DNA of 24,111 nucleotides from JAVWIF01 sp036639635 (GCA_036639635.1 JAVWIF010000024.1:1-24111); one strand, 5' to 3'. Shown: positions 13,647 to 22,073, counted from the first letter of the stretch. The notes: generated by a model from the sequence alone, not told the origin. Numbers and translations are program-made.

Positions 13647-14394
13647 TTTAAAAGATGTTTGTGTTACTTTTTATCCAGGGACACCCAATGAACGCATTGC
13701 CTTAGATCATGTCTCTTTTCGAGTAGAAGATGGAGATTTTATTAGTGTTCTAGGAACGAATGGAGCAGGAAAAAGTACGTTGCTAAATGTAGTAAGTGGA
13801 AGTATTATGGCAGATGAAGGAGAAATCATATTAGATGGAAAAGATATTACTTTTTTTCCAGAATATAAAAGAGCAAAAGAAATTGGGAGATTATTTCAAG
13901 ATCCACTAAAAGGAACAGCTCCACATATGAGTATTGAAGAGAATTTAGGACTAGCTTATAGTAGAGGGAAAAGAACTACGTTAAGTAAATCTATTAAAAA
14001 AGGGGATCGTCAAATATTTGTAAAAAAGTTAACTGAATTAGGACTTGGATTAGAGGAGCGCATTACTACAAATGTGGGACTTTTATCTGGAGGACAACGA
14101 CAAGCATTAACTTTATTAATGTCTACCATTGTAACTCCTAAGTTATTGTTGTTAGATGAACATACAGCAGCATTAGATCCAAAGACGGCAGAATCAGTGA
14201 TGAAAATAACAGAAAAAATAGTAAAAGAAAATAATATAACAACTTTAATGATAACGCATAATATGAAACAAGCTTTAGAATATGGAAATAAAACGATTAT
14301 TCTAAATGAAGGAAAAATCGTAAAGGTTTTAGAAGGAGAAGAAAGACGGAACACAACTGTTGATAACTTGTTGTCAATGTACGACTTTGTCTAA
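13639..14394 (+). CDS. trpZ: ABC transporter ATP-binding protein (TrpZ type)
   Basis: This 251-residue ABC ATPase shows all the motifs: Walker A GTNGAGKST (about 40-48), Q-loop in LFQDPLKG, signature LSGGQRQ (about 148-154), Walker B LLLLDEHTAALD (with His at the position after the catalytic Glu) and the switch histidine in MITHNM. It drives import through the permease encoded just upstream, whose end it overlaps by 8 nt. Its AAAGGAGG ribosome-binding site lies inside the permease gene. It is the last gene of the T-box operon. Only a weak hairpin (CTAAAT/ATTTAG, 14391-14410) follows, so the terminator is unclear. Confidence 0.92.
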   Translation: MLDLKDVCVTFYPGTPNERIALDHVSFRVEDGDFISVLGTNGAGKSTLLNVVSGSIMADEGEIILDGKDITFFPEYKRAKEIGRLFQDPLKGTAPHMSIEENLGLAYSRGKRTTLSKSIKKGDRQIFVKKLTELGLGLEERITTNVGLLSGGQRQALTLLMSTIVTPKLLLLDEHTAALDPKTAESVMKITEKIVKENNITTLMITHNMKQALEYGNKTIILNEGKIVKVLEGEERRNTTVDNLLSMYDFV

Positions 14395-14512
14395 ATTTGT
14401 TAGTATTTAGAAGGTTGTTTTTGATGGAATATTAAGGAAACTATGGTAATATAATAAATAGGTAAGTAGTAGATTTATAGAAAAAACCACTAAAAAGTAA
14501 TGAAATTTTAAC

Positions 14513-14542
14513 TTGACATTATAACATGTTTTTGCCTATGAG
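14513..14542 (+). promoter_or_regulatory. Candidate glg promoter P1
   Basis: A perfect TTGACA (14513-14518) sits 18 bp from TATGAG (14537-14542). The -10 is imperfect. A catabolite-response element begins about 20 bp downstream, where it could block elongation. Confidence 0.45.
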
Positions 14543-14561
14543 TGTAAAACAAGCAAAAATT

Positions 14562-14576
14562 ATGAAAACGCATACA
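14562..14576 (+). promoter_or_regulatory. Catabolite-response element (cre) before glgC
   Basis: ATGAAAACGCATACA matches the CcpA-site consensus WTGNAANCGNWNNCW at every defined position. It lies downstream of candidate promoter P1 and upstream of P2. It could therefore repress the first and activate the second. No ccpA gene is in the window. Confidence 0.6.
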
Positions 14577-14603
14577 TAAAGTGAACTTTAATTACAAAAA
14601 GGG

Positions 14604-14632
14604 TGGAAATTTATCTAAAAAGTCTATATACT
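14604..14632 (+). promoter_or_regulatory. Candidate glg promoter P2
   Basis: TGGAAA (14604-14609), a 17-bp spacer and TATACT (14627-14632) precede the strong ribosome-binding site AAGGGGGG of glgC. The -35 is weak, as expected of an activator-dependent promoter. The rest of 14395-14666 holds no gene that I can see. Confidence 0.4.
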
Positions 14633-14666
14633 TAAGGTATAGAAAAATTCCTAAGGGGGGATTTAT

Positions 14667-15803
14667 ATGAAACAGAACAACATGTTAGCAATGATTTTAG
14701 CAGGTGGTCGTGGATCGCGTTTATACGCGCTGACCAAAAAAATTGCGAAACCCGCAGTTTACTATGGTGGAAAGTATCGTATTATAGATTTTCCATTGAG
14801 CAATTGTGCCAACTCGAACATTAATGTCGTTGGAGTATTGACACAATACGAATCCGTTTTATTGAACTCATACGCAGCCGCAGGGCAACGTTGGGGTCTA
14901 GATGCAAAAGACAGTGGGGTATATGTTTTACCACCACGTGAAAAAGATGGAACTGCTTTTGATGTATATCGAGGAACAGCAGACGCTATTTCACAAAATA
15001 TCGATTTTATCGATAGCCATAGTCCAGAGTATGTACTTATCTTATCAGGAGACCATATTTATAAAATGGACTACTCTAAGATGCTAGCTCATCATAAAGC
15101 TTGTGATGCGGATGCTACCATTGCCGTATTGCCAGTAACTATGAAAGAGGCAAGTCGTTTTGGTATTATGAATACAGATGAAAGTGATCGTATTATTGAA
15201 TTTGAAGAAAAACCAGAACATCCAAAGAGTAATTTGGCATCTATGGGAATTTACATTTTCAATTGGAAATCTTTACGAAAAATGTTAATCGCTGATATTG
15301 ATGATCCAAATAGTAGTCATGACTTTGGAAAAGATATTATTCCAGCTATGATTGAAGAACAAAAACGTTTATATGCTTACCAGTTTAAAGGATATTGGAA
15401 AGACGTAGGTACTGTTGATTCCTTATGGGAAGCAAATATGGACTTATTAAACAAGAATAACGAATTGGACTTAAGTGATCCTAATTGGAAAATTTATACA
15501 GAAGATGTAGCAGCTGTTCCACATTTTATTGGAGCCAATGCGAAAGTTAGTAATGCCTATATCAACCAAGGTTGTGTAATTAGTGGAGAAGTAAAGAACT
15601 CAGTACTATTTACAAATGTTAAGGTTGGCAAAGGTGCAAAAGTGAATGATGCGGTATTGATGCCAGAAGTAGAAGTTGGCGAAGGAGCGCTCATTCATCG
15701 TGCAATTATTGCACAAGGTGTCAAAGTAGATGCAGGTGCAGTTGTTGGTGATCCTAACAGTGAAAACATCGAGCTTATTAGCAAGAGAGTGAGGGGTGAG
15801 TAA
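14667..15803 (+). CDS. glgC: Glucose-1-phosphate adenylyltransferase, catalytic subunit
   Basis: This 378-residue enzyme makes ADP-glucose from glucose-1-phosphate and ATP, the committed step of bacterial glycogen synthesis. The N-terminal nucleotidyltransferase domain has the catalytic loop GGRGSRL (13-19) with AKPAV, the metal/substrate region SGDHIYKMDY (127-136) and EEKP (180-183). The C-terminal half is a left-handed beta helix with hexapeptide-like repeats (ISGEVKNSVLFTNVKVG and following). Length is normal. It starts the glgC-glgD-glgA operon and overlaps the ribosome-binding site of glgD. Control by carbon supply is suggested by the cre upstream. Confidence 0.96.
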   Translation: MKQNNMLAMILAGGRGSRLYALTKKIAKPAVYYGGKYRIIDFPLSNCANSNINVVGVLTQYESVLLNSYAAAGQRWGLDAKDSGVYVLPPREKDGTAFDVYRGTADAISQNIDFIDSHSPEYVLILSGDHIYKMDYSKMLAHHKACDADATIAVLPVTMKEASRFGIMNTDESDRIIEFEEKPEHPKSNLASMGIYIFNWKSLRKMLIADIDDPNSSHDFGKDIIPAMIEEQKRLYAYQFKGYWKDVGTVDSLWEANMDLLNKNNELDLSDPNWKIYTEDVAAVPHFIGANAKVSNAYINQGCVISGEVKNSVLFTNVKVGKGAKVNDAVLMPEVEVGEGALIHRAIIAQGVKVDAGAVVGDPNSENIELISKRVRGE

Positions 15804-15804
15804 T

Positions 15805-16920
15805 ATGTGTGATGCATTTGGAATTGTAAACTATGAAGGGCTAAGCGTTCATGTTAAAGGAATGTTGGAATTTCGACCTGTATCAGCTTTCTCTTTTCTT
15901 GGAAGATATCGTTTAATTGATTTTCCTATATCAAATTTAAGTAATAGTGGAGTTAATCAAATTAAAGTATTTGTTAAATCTAATCCTAGAAGTTTATTAG
16001 AGCATTTAGGAACAGGACGTCATTACAATATTAATTCAAAACGCGGAAAACTTCATATCTTACCGGCTAAAAATACAGATGAGAATGATTTATATAACAA
16101 TGATATCAACTCTTATTTATATAATATGCAAGCAATTGAAGGTATGAATCAACCTTACGTTATATTAACACCTAGTCATATGGTATATCGTCAAGATTAT
16201 AGTGTGTTATTAGATAGCCATATTGCAAGTGGTGCAGATGTTACGATGTTATACCATAACGTTGATAATGCAAAAGATACTTTTATTAATTGTGATACAT
16301 TAGAGTTAAATAAACAAAAAGGTGTATTAGCAATTGAAAAGAATAGAGGAAACTTTAAATCTAGAGCGATTTCATTAGAAACCTATATTTTATCAAAAGA
16401 GTTGTTTATTGAATTAATTAAGAAAGCAGCAAACATTAGTTCTTTATATTGGTTCCGTGATATCTTAAATGACCAATGTGGTGAATTAGATATTCGTGGT
16501 ATTGCACACCGTGGATTTATTGCTTGTATTAATGACTTTAAGAGCTATTTTGATGCAAATATGGATTTGTTAAATTATGATAACGCAACTGATATATTTA
16601 CAAATGATTGGCCAATCTATACAAGAACAAATGATAGTTGTCCAACGCAATATTACCCTGATGTAAATATTCAAAACAGTAGAATATCAAATGGATGTCT
16701 TGTTGAAGGAGATATTTATAATAGTGTAATAGGTCGTGGCGCAGTTATTAAAAAAGGTGCAGTTATTAAAAATAGTGTAATATTGCCAGGCGCTTTAATT
16801 GGTGAAGATGTACATGTTGAGAATGTAGTAGTGGATAAACAAGCAAAAATCACACGTAAAAAAGAAATTGTTGGTTTGAGCGATCATCCACTGTACGTGA
16901 AAAGGAATGATAAAATTTAA
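15805..16920 (+). CDS. glgD: Glucose-1-phosphate adenylyltransferase regulatory subunit
   Basis: This 371-residue GlgC paralogue keeps the fold and the RYRLIDFPISNLSNSG segment but lacks the catalytic GGxGxRL loop; the N-terminus reads FGIVNYEGLSVH instead. The SGDH segment is replaced by TPSHM. In Firmicutes, GlgD is the largely inactive partner that raises activity of the GlgC/GlgD heterotetramer. The C-terminal beta-helix domain is intact (SNGCLVEGDIYNSVIGRGAV). ATG 15805 begins one base after the glgC stop, with GAGGGGTG as ribosome-binding site. The in-frame GTG at 15796 lies on that site and is rejected. The stop overlaps the glgA start (TAATG). Confidence 0.95.
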   Translation: MCDAFGIVNYEGLSVHVKGMLEFRPVSAFSFLGRYRLIDFPISNLSNSGVNQIKVFVKSNPRSLLEHLGTGRHYNINSKRGKLHILPAKNTDENDLYNNDINSYLYNMQAIEGMNQPYVILTPSHMVYRQDYSVLLDSHIASGADVTMLYHNVDNAKDTFINCDTLELNKQKGVLAIEKNRGNFKSRAISLETYILSKELFIELIKKAANISSLYWFRDILNDQCGELDIRGIAHRGFIACINDFKSYFDANMDLLNYDNATDIFTNDWPIYTRTNDSCPTQYYPDVNIQNSRISNGCLVEGDIYNSVIGRGAVIKKGAVIKNSVILPGALIGEDVHVENVVVDKQAKITRKKEIVGLSDHPLYVKRNDKI

Positions 16921-18356
16921 TGGCTAGAATATTAATGGTTGCATCCGAAGGATTACCATTTATAAAAAGTGGTGGATTAGCAGATGTTATAGGTTCATTA
17001 CCACATGAATTAGCAAAAAAAGGACATGAAGTACGTATCATTATGCCATTGTATCGTTCAATAGCAGAAAAATTTCATGATGAATTTAATTTAGAAACAC
17101 AATTTTCAGTTTCTATTGCATATCATGAAGTACCAGTAAATATCTGGTCAACGATGCGCAAAGATGTGAAATTCTATTTTGTAGAACATAAAGATTATTT
17201 TGAAAGAGATACCTTATATGGATACTTAGATGATGGAGAACGTTTTGCTTACTTTCAAAAAGCAGTCATTGAAATGTTAAATCAATTAAATTATTTCCCT
17301 GAAATTATGCATTGTCATGATTGGCATACAGGAATGATTCCTGCGATGTGTAAAGAAGGACATAGTTTTGATGAACGTTATCGTAATATTCGTCATGTAT
17401 ATACAATTCATAACTTGGCTTACCAAGGAAACTTTGGTGTAGAAATGTTAGATAGTTGTTTAGGCCTTGATTATCGTATTTATGATAATGGTAATGTTCG
17501 TTATGATGGTGGTATTAGTTTTATGAAATCAGGAATTTTATATGCTGATAAAGTAACAACAGTTTCCCCATCTTATTCACAAGAAATTCTAACTCCACAA
17601 TATGGAGAACATCTAGAAATGGTATTAAATATCCGTAAGTATGACTTATGGGGAATTACAAATGGAATTGATATTGAATACTGGGATCCAAAAAGTGATC
17701 CAGAAGTACCATATCACTTCAATAAAGTAAATGTAAAAAAAGAAAAAGCAGAAAATAAAATGGCATTACAAAAAGAATTGGGTTTAACTAGTGATCCAAA
17801 TGTATTGTTAGTTGGTGTGGTTTCTCGTTTAACTTGGCAAAAGGGATTCTATCTAATGATGGAAAAACTTTCTGAGATATGCGCAATGCCAATTCAATTA
17901 GCAGTATTAGGTAGTGGTGAAGCAAGTATTGAAGATAAAATGGCACAATTAGAAGCTGGTAATAAAGGGAAAATTGTATTCTTTAAAGGATATAATGATT
18001 CTTTAGCTCATCGCATCTACGCTGCTAGTGATATCTTCTTGATGCCTTCTTTATTTGAACCTTGTGGAATCTCACAATTAATCTCTATGCGTTATGGAAC
18101 ACTTCCATTAGTACGCGAAACTGGAGGATTAAGAGATACAGTTATACCTTATAACGAATTTGAGAAGACTGGAAATGGATTTAGTTTTGCTAATTACAAC
18201 TCTGATGAAATGGTAAGTGTTCTAAATACTGCAATTGATGTATATTACAATCGTCGTGATGATTGGGTATGCCTAGTACGCAATGCTATGAATACCGATG
18301 TAAGTTGGGAAAAGAGTGCAGAAACGTATTGTCAATTGTATTCACAGTTATCTTAG
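16920..18356 (+). CDS. glgA: Glycogen synthase (ADP-glucose, GT5)
   Basis: This 478-residue GT-B glycosyltransferase transfers glucose from ADP-glucose to the non-reducing ends of alpha-1,4-glucan. The N-terminal domain begins MARILMVASEGLPFIKSGGLADVIGSLP, with the ADP-binding KSGGLAD motif at 16-22. The acceptor region includes HCHDWHTGMIP and IHNLAYQG. The C-terminal domain has VSRLTWQKG (R303, K308) and the conserved E380 in EPCGISQ, followed by ETGGLRDTV. Length is typical. It overlaps the glgD stop by one base and is followed by a terminator. No glgB branching enzyme or glgP phosphorylase is present nearby. Confidence 0.97.
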   Translation: MARILMVASEGLPFIKSGGLADVIGSLPHELAKKGHEVRIIMPLYRSIAEKFHDEFNLETQFSVSIAYHEVPVNIWSTMRKDVKFYFVEHKDYFERDTLYGYLDDGERFAYFQKAVIEMLNQLNYFPEIMHCHDWHTGMIPAMCKEGHSFDERYRNIRHVYTIHNLAYQGNFGVEMLDSCLGLDYRIYDNGNVRYDGGISFMKSGILYADKVTTVSPSYSQEILTPQYGEHLEMVLNIRKYDLWGITNGIDIEYWDPKSDPEVPYHFNKVNVKKEKAENKMALQKELGLTSDPNVLLVGVVSRLTWQKGFYLMMEKLSEICAMPIQLAVLGSGEASIEDKMAQLEAGNKGKIVFFKGYNDSLAHRIYAASDIFLMPSLFEPCGISQLISMRYGTLPLVRETGGLRDTVIPYNEFEKTGNGFSFANYNSDEMVSVLNTAIDVYYNRRDDWVCLVRNAMNTDVSWEKSAETYCQLYSQLS

Positions 18357-18366
18357 TAATTTAAAG

Positions 18367-18396
18367 AAAAAGATGCGAAATATTTGCATCTTTTTT
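18367..18396 (+). terminator. Intrinsic terminator after glgA
   Basis: AAAAAGATGC (18367-18376) pairs perfectly with GCATCTTTTT (18386-18395) over a 9-nt loop, ending in six T residues. Because the arm begins with A residues, it could also work in the reverse direction. Confidence 0.9.
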
Positions 18397-18439
18397 AGTA
18401 TACCTTGAAAACTCAATGGTTAAATATAGGAGAAACATG

Positions 18440-18702
18440 ATGTTAATGAATGCGAAAGATAGGAAATCAACGTAAAATCTAGTTGAAGTTGGTGCAGATC
18501 TATCTAAGAATGAAGAACCAATTGAAGCTTTAAAGCAATTCATAATACACTAGCAAAGAAAGAAGTTAAAGATTTGTCAATATATGAAAATGAAGGTAAT
18601 TTTATATAGTAGGTAACGTGATGAAGGTATGACATTGATCTATTTTTGAAGCGTCATCATAGAGGGATGAGTTATTTTGAAAACTTTTACATTCTGCCTT
18701 GA
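18440..18702 (+). pseudogene. Decayed small gene with one in-frame stop and several frameshifts
   Basis: AGGAG (18428-18432) precedes an ATG at 18440, which reads 11 codons to a TAA (18473). The same frame then continues with NLVEVGADLSKNEEPIEALK to a TAG at 18551. Protein-like sequence resumes in a second frame (HNTLAKKEVKDLSIYENEGN, stop at 18607), then a third (FYIVGNVMK, stop at 18630). It then continues in another frame (YDIDLFLKRHHRGMSYFENF, stop at 18700). Joined up, it would be a protein of about 85 residues. I do not recognise the family. The GADLSKNE stretch is faintly ankyrin-like but too short to claim. Its end overlaps the -35 of the IMPDH promoter. With the flanking terminator and promoter it fills the 434 nt between glgA and the IMPDH gene. 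Confidence 0.5.
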
Positions 18703-18727
18703 CTTCACGTTATAATATCTTTATAAT
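18699..18727 (+). promoter_or_regulatory. Promoter of the IMP dehydrogenase gene
   Basis: TTGACT (18699-18704), a 17-bp spacer and a perfect TATAAT (18722-18727). The start would be near 18734. The leader of about 57 nt is AT-rich, with no obvious purine riboswitch. Confidence 0.85.
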
Positions 18728-18790
18728 GAGTTAAAATATCAATTATAAATGAAGTGAATTTATAAGTTGAAATATAAAGGAGATGTAAAA

Positions 18791-20302
18791 ATGGCATATT
18801 ATTTTAATGAACCTTCTCGTACATTCAGTGAATATCTATTAGTTCCAGGATATTCTTCAGCAGATTGTACACCAGCAAATGTTTCTTTGAAAACACCGTT
18901 AGTAAAGTTTAAAAAAGGTGAAGAACCTGCATTGTCTTTAAATGTTCCAATGGTTTCTGCTATTATGCAGTCTGTTTCAGGTGATAAAATGGCTTGTGCA
19001 CTAGCTAGAGAAGGAGGAATTTCCTTTATCTATGGTTCACAAACGATTGAAGATGAAGCAGCAATGGTTGCGCGTGTTAAGGCTACAAAAGCGGGATTTG
19101 TATATAGTGATTCAAATATTAAACCGGATGCAACGCTTCAAGATGTTGTGGATTTAAAAGAAGAATTAGGTCATGCGACAATGGCTGTAACAGAAGATGG
19201 AAGTCCTACAGGGAAATTATTAGGTATTGTTACTAGTAGAGATTATCGTGTTTCAAGAATGGATCCTACTACGAAAGTAAGCGACTTTATGACACCATTT
19301 GAGAAACTTATTTGTGGATATGAAGGATGTAGCTTGAGTGATGCAAATTCAATTATTTGGGATAATAAATTAAATCAGTTACCAATTATTGATAATGAAC
19401 AACATTTAGTAGCCTTTGTGTTTCGTAAAGATTATGATTCTCATAAAGAGCATCCTGATGAATTATTAGATCATAACAAACGTTATGTTGTAGGTGCTGG
19501 TATTAATACTAGAGATTATGAAGAAAGAATTCCAGCATTACTTGAAGCTGGTGCTGATTGCTTGTGCATCGACTCTTCTGAAGGCTTTAGTGAGTGGCAA
19601 GCAATTACTTTGAAGTGGGCTAGAGATACCTATGGAGATCGTGTTAAAATAGGCGCTGGTAACGTCGTTGATGCTGAAGGATTTCGTTATTTAGCGAATG
19701 CTGGTGCTGACTTTGTTAAGATTGGTATAGGTGGAGGTTCTATCTGTATTACACGTGAACAAAAAGGTATTGGTAGAGGGCAAGCTACGGCTACAATTGA
19801 AGTTGCGCAAGCTAGAGATGAATATTATAAAGAAACAGGAATTTATGTACCTATTTGTAGTGATGGTGGTATTGTTCATGATTACCATATTACGATGGCA
19901 TTAGCAATGGGAGCGGATTTTGTAATGCTTGGAAGATACTTTTCTAGATTTGAAGAATCTCCTACGAAAAAAGTTACCATTAATGGTACTTATATGAAAG
20001 AATACTGGGGTGAAGGAAGTGCACGTGCACGTAACTGGCAACGTTATGATATGGGAGGAAGTAAAAAACTTTCTTTTGTTGAAGGTGTTGATTCTTATGT
20101 TCCTTATGCAGGTGCATTAAAAGATAATGTTGATTTAACACTAAGCAAAGTAAAACACACAATGTGTAACTGTGGAGCTTTAACAATTCCAGAATTACAA
20201 AAGAACGCAAAAATAACGTATGTATCTTCTACTAGTATTGTAGAAGGTGGAGCACATGATGTTGTTGTTAAAGACAATACAATTGATGCTAAAGTAAAAT
20301 AA
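18791..20302 (+). CDS. guaB: IMP dehydrogenase, divergent type
   Basis: This 503-residue (beta/alpha)8 barrel enzyme with an inserted CBS pair (about 105-225, including GIVTSRDYR and LPIIDNEQHLVAFV) oxidises IMP to XMP with NAD, the first step to GMP. The catalytic cysteine is C319 in GIGGGSICITREQKGIGRGQ. Most bacterial enzymes have GPGS and a VPQ-type ending at this loop. The phosphate site SDGGI is at 357-361. The mobile flap holds the R418-Y419 pair, but in an unusual context (YWGEGSARARNWQRY). EGVDSYVPY is at 431-439. Length is slightly above the usual 485-490. ATG 18791 is preferred over the upstream TTG 18767, because AAGGAGAT lies 6-7 nt before it. It is a single-gene transcription unit with its own promoter and terminator. 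Family membership is firm; the subfamily is unusual. Confidence 0.92.
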   Translation: MAYYFNEPSRTFSEYLLVPGYSSADCTPANVSLKTPLVKFKKGEEPALSLNVPMVSAIMQSVSGDKMACALAREGGISFIYGSQTIEDEAAMVARVKATKAGFVYSDSNIKPDATLQDVVDLKEELGHATMAVTEDGSPTGKLLGIVTSRDYRVSRMDPTTKVSDFMTPFEKLICGYEGCSLSDANSIIWDNKLNQLPIIDNEQHLVAFVFRKDYDSHKEHPDELLDHNKRYVVGAGINTRDYEERIPALLEAGADCLCIDSSEGFSEWQAITLKWARDTYGDRVKIGAGNVVDAEGFRYLANAGADFVKIGIGGGSICITREQKGIGRGQATATIEVAQARDEYYKETGIYVPICSDGGIVHDYHITMALAMGADFVMLGRYFSRFEESPTKKVTINGTYMKEYWGEGSARARNWQRYDMGGSKKLSFVEGVDSYVPYAGALKDNVDLTLSKVKHTMCNCGALTIPELQKNAKITYVSSTSIVEGGAHDVVVKDNTIDAKVK

Positions 20303-20306
20303 AACT

Positions 20307-20353
20307 AAAGCGCATTAATTATTTTCGAGTGAAGATATTGGTGCGCTTTTTTT
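20307..20353 (+). terminator. Intrinsic terminator after the IMPDH gene
   Basis: AAAGCGCATTAAT pairs with ATTGGTGCGCTTT (two T-G wobbles). The inner bases TATTTTC and GAAGATA pair too, leaving only a 4-nt loop, and T residues run to 20353. It faces the terminator of the convergent cyclase gene. Confidence 0.92.
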
Positions 20354-20357
20354 CTAT

Positions 20358-20387
20358 AAAAAAACAACCATCTTAACGATAGTTGTT
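20358..20387 (-). terminator. Intrinsic terminator of the diguanylate cyclase gene
   Basis: On the minus strand, AACAACTATC pairs with GATGGTTGTT around GTTAA (one wobble), and a run of T residues follows. The hairpin includes bases of the stop codon at 20386-20388. Confidence 0.88.
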
Positions 20388-21963
20388 AGTATTTAACAAA
20401 ACGATTTTTTCCATCTTGTTTTGCTTTATATAATGCAGCATCTGCTAAGGTAATACCTACTTCATATTTGAAGGTATCATCATTTTTAAAGATTGCGAAA
20501 CCAGCTGATAAGGTTGCTCGATCACTATTTTTAGAACCTTTGTGTTCAATTTGTAGTTCATAAAGTTGGTGATATACATTATTTAAATATTCATTTATTT
20601 CATTTTCAGTTGTATTGACACTTAAACAAACAAATTCATCTCCACCATAACGAGCTACAAAGAAACGAGAATCACAGTTTTCATCAAGACAATTTGCAAT
20701 TTGTTTTAATAACATATCACCTTGATAGTGGCCATAATAATCATTATATTCTTTAAAGTAATCAACATCTAATAAGATGAAACAAATGTAATCAACAGAT
20801 TCATTTGTTTGCATTGCTTCAGCAATGGTATTAAAGTAAGAACGACTAAATAATTTAGTTAAACAGTCTGTTTTTACTTGGGTTGCTAAAATGTTTTTTT
20901 CTAGTAGTATTTTATTATGCTCATCCATCATATGATAGACAACAATCTTTTCTTTCATGCTTTCAGCTTTTGTTTTATTGGTTGTATCTACAACCATTTT
21001 TTGTAGTAAATAATATTGTTTATAAGAATTGATTAAAGCATCTTCCATATGGAAGGTTTCAGCAAATTGAATCCAACTATAGTGTAATTGCAGTTGTTGT
21101 TCGATATCATCATTTAAACATAACTCACCCATAAATTGTAAGAACTTTTCTGCTCTTGCTTTATCTTTAATACGAATTAAAACTTTAAATATATCTAAGA
21201 ATAAATTAAAGTAAGTACAACGATTGTCTTCTTTTTGTAGATTGCTTCTAATAAAACGATCGACAAGAGTTCGTACGGTTTCATAATGTTTATCTGCTTC
21301 GGCTATATAAATCTGCGATAAACAAATAATATAAGAAGATTGTTTGTTTTTTGTTATGTTTTGAAATTTTGATTTATAGCTCTCATATATTTTTTTTGCA
21401 TCAAGTAATAAATCGTTATGAATGTATAATTCAATAAGATTTAGCACGACAGCTAAATCAGAATAGGTTTCAATAGTATTGCCTTTTTGCACTAGTGCAT
21501 CAAAAGCACGTTTTGCATAGTCCATGGCATCTTCAAAGTCATCTTTTTGACTGAATAGAATGCTAATATTATTAAAGACAATCATTTGCTTATGCAAATT
21601 GTTTGTACTTTTCGCAATACGATAGGCATCAAGATAATATTGTAAAGCAGTGATTTCATCAAAATGGGCATTATAATAGATCCCAGCAATCGTATAATCG
21701 AGGAGCAATAGATCACTGAATTGGTTTTCTTCACCAATGGAAATGGCTTCACGTAAATGTTCTAAACATGAAGTGTGATTTCTTGTAAGTATGTAATAAT
21801 CAGCGAGATAAGAATGGGCGCTTGCGATGGCATACATATCATTATCTTGTATACCTAATTCAAGCAAATCAAAAGAAGCAAGCTTTTCTTCCTCTAAATC
21901 TACATTTAAGCTAGCTAGAATACGGTTCATTAAAAGAGTTTTCTTTTCAATATTATTATCCAT
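20386..21963 (-). CDS. Soluble diguanylate cyclase with N-terminal helical (TPR-like) repeats
   Basis: This 525-residue protein has no signal peptide or membrane helix. Residues about 1-330 are all-helical with TPR-like pairs (AIASAHSYLADYYILTRNH, ALQYYLDAYRIAKSTNNLH, EDAMDYAKRAFDALVQKGN), as in sensor or protein-binding arrays. A short coiled linker (about 330-362) leads to a GGDEF domain (about 363-525) with DCLTKLFSR, the metal aspartate D399 in LLDVDYFKEYND, and an intact GGDEF loop at 440-444. It should make c-di-GMP from two GTP. The inhibitory I-site RxxD, expected five residues before GGDEF, reads DSRF, so product inhibition is probably lost. The ribosome-binding site GAGGTG lies about 7 nt before the start. 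It is convergent with the IMPDH gene and divergent from pgk. What the repeat domain senses is unknown. Confidence 0.9.
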   Translation of the reverse strand: MDNNIEKKTLLMNRILASLNVDLEEEKLASFDLLELGIQDNDMYAIASAHSYLADYYILTRNHTSCLEHLREAISIGEENQFSDLLLLDYTIAGIYYNAHFDEITALQYYLDAYRIAKSTNNLHKQMIVFNNISILFSQKDDFEDAMDYAKRAFDALVQKGNTIETYSDLAVVLNLIELYIHNDLLLDAKKIYESYKSKFQNITKNKQSSYIICLSQIYIAEADKHYETVRTLVDRFIRSNLQKEDNRCTYFNLFLDIFKVLIRIKDKARAEKFLQFMGELCLNDDIEQQLQLHYSWIQFAETFHMEDALINSYKQYYLLQKMVVDTTNKTKAESMKEKIVVYHMMDEHNKILLEKNILATQVKTDCLTKLFSRSYFNTIAEAMQTNESVDYICFILLDVDYFKEYNDYYGHYQGDMLLKQIANCLDENCDSRFFVARYGGDEFVCLSVNTTENEINEYLNNVYHQLYELQIEHKGSKNSDRATLSAGFAIFKNDDTFKYEVGITLADAALYKAKQDGKNRFVKY

Positions 21964-22073
21964 CTATAGGCACCTCATAGCGAAATATTTCTTGTTAATT
22001 ATATTATACTATAAAGACCTAGGAAATGCCTATTAAATATGAAATTTGAGTGAATTTAGTTGAATTGTGATTT

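Noticed and set aside
14010..14354. Antisense frame of 114 codons inside the ABC ATPase gene
   Set aside because: It is a reverse reading of a well-conserved ATPase with no independent signals.
14391..14410. Terminator of the trp operon (CTAAAT/ATTTAG)
   Set aside because: The stem is only 6 AT-rich base pairs and the nearest T-run is displaced by several bases, so I do not list it as a terminator.
22000..22020. Promoter for the diguanylate cyclase on the minus strand
   Set aside because: Overlapping TATAAT-like hexamers exist on the minus strand, but no acceptable -35 lies at 16-18 bp.
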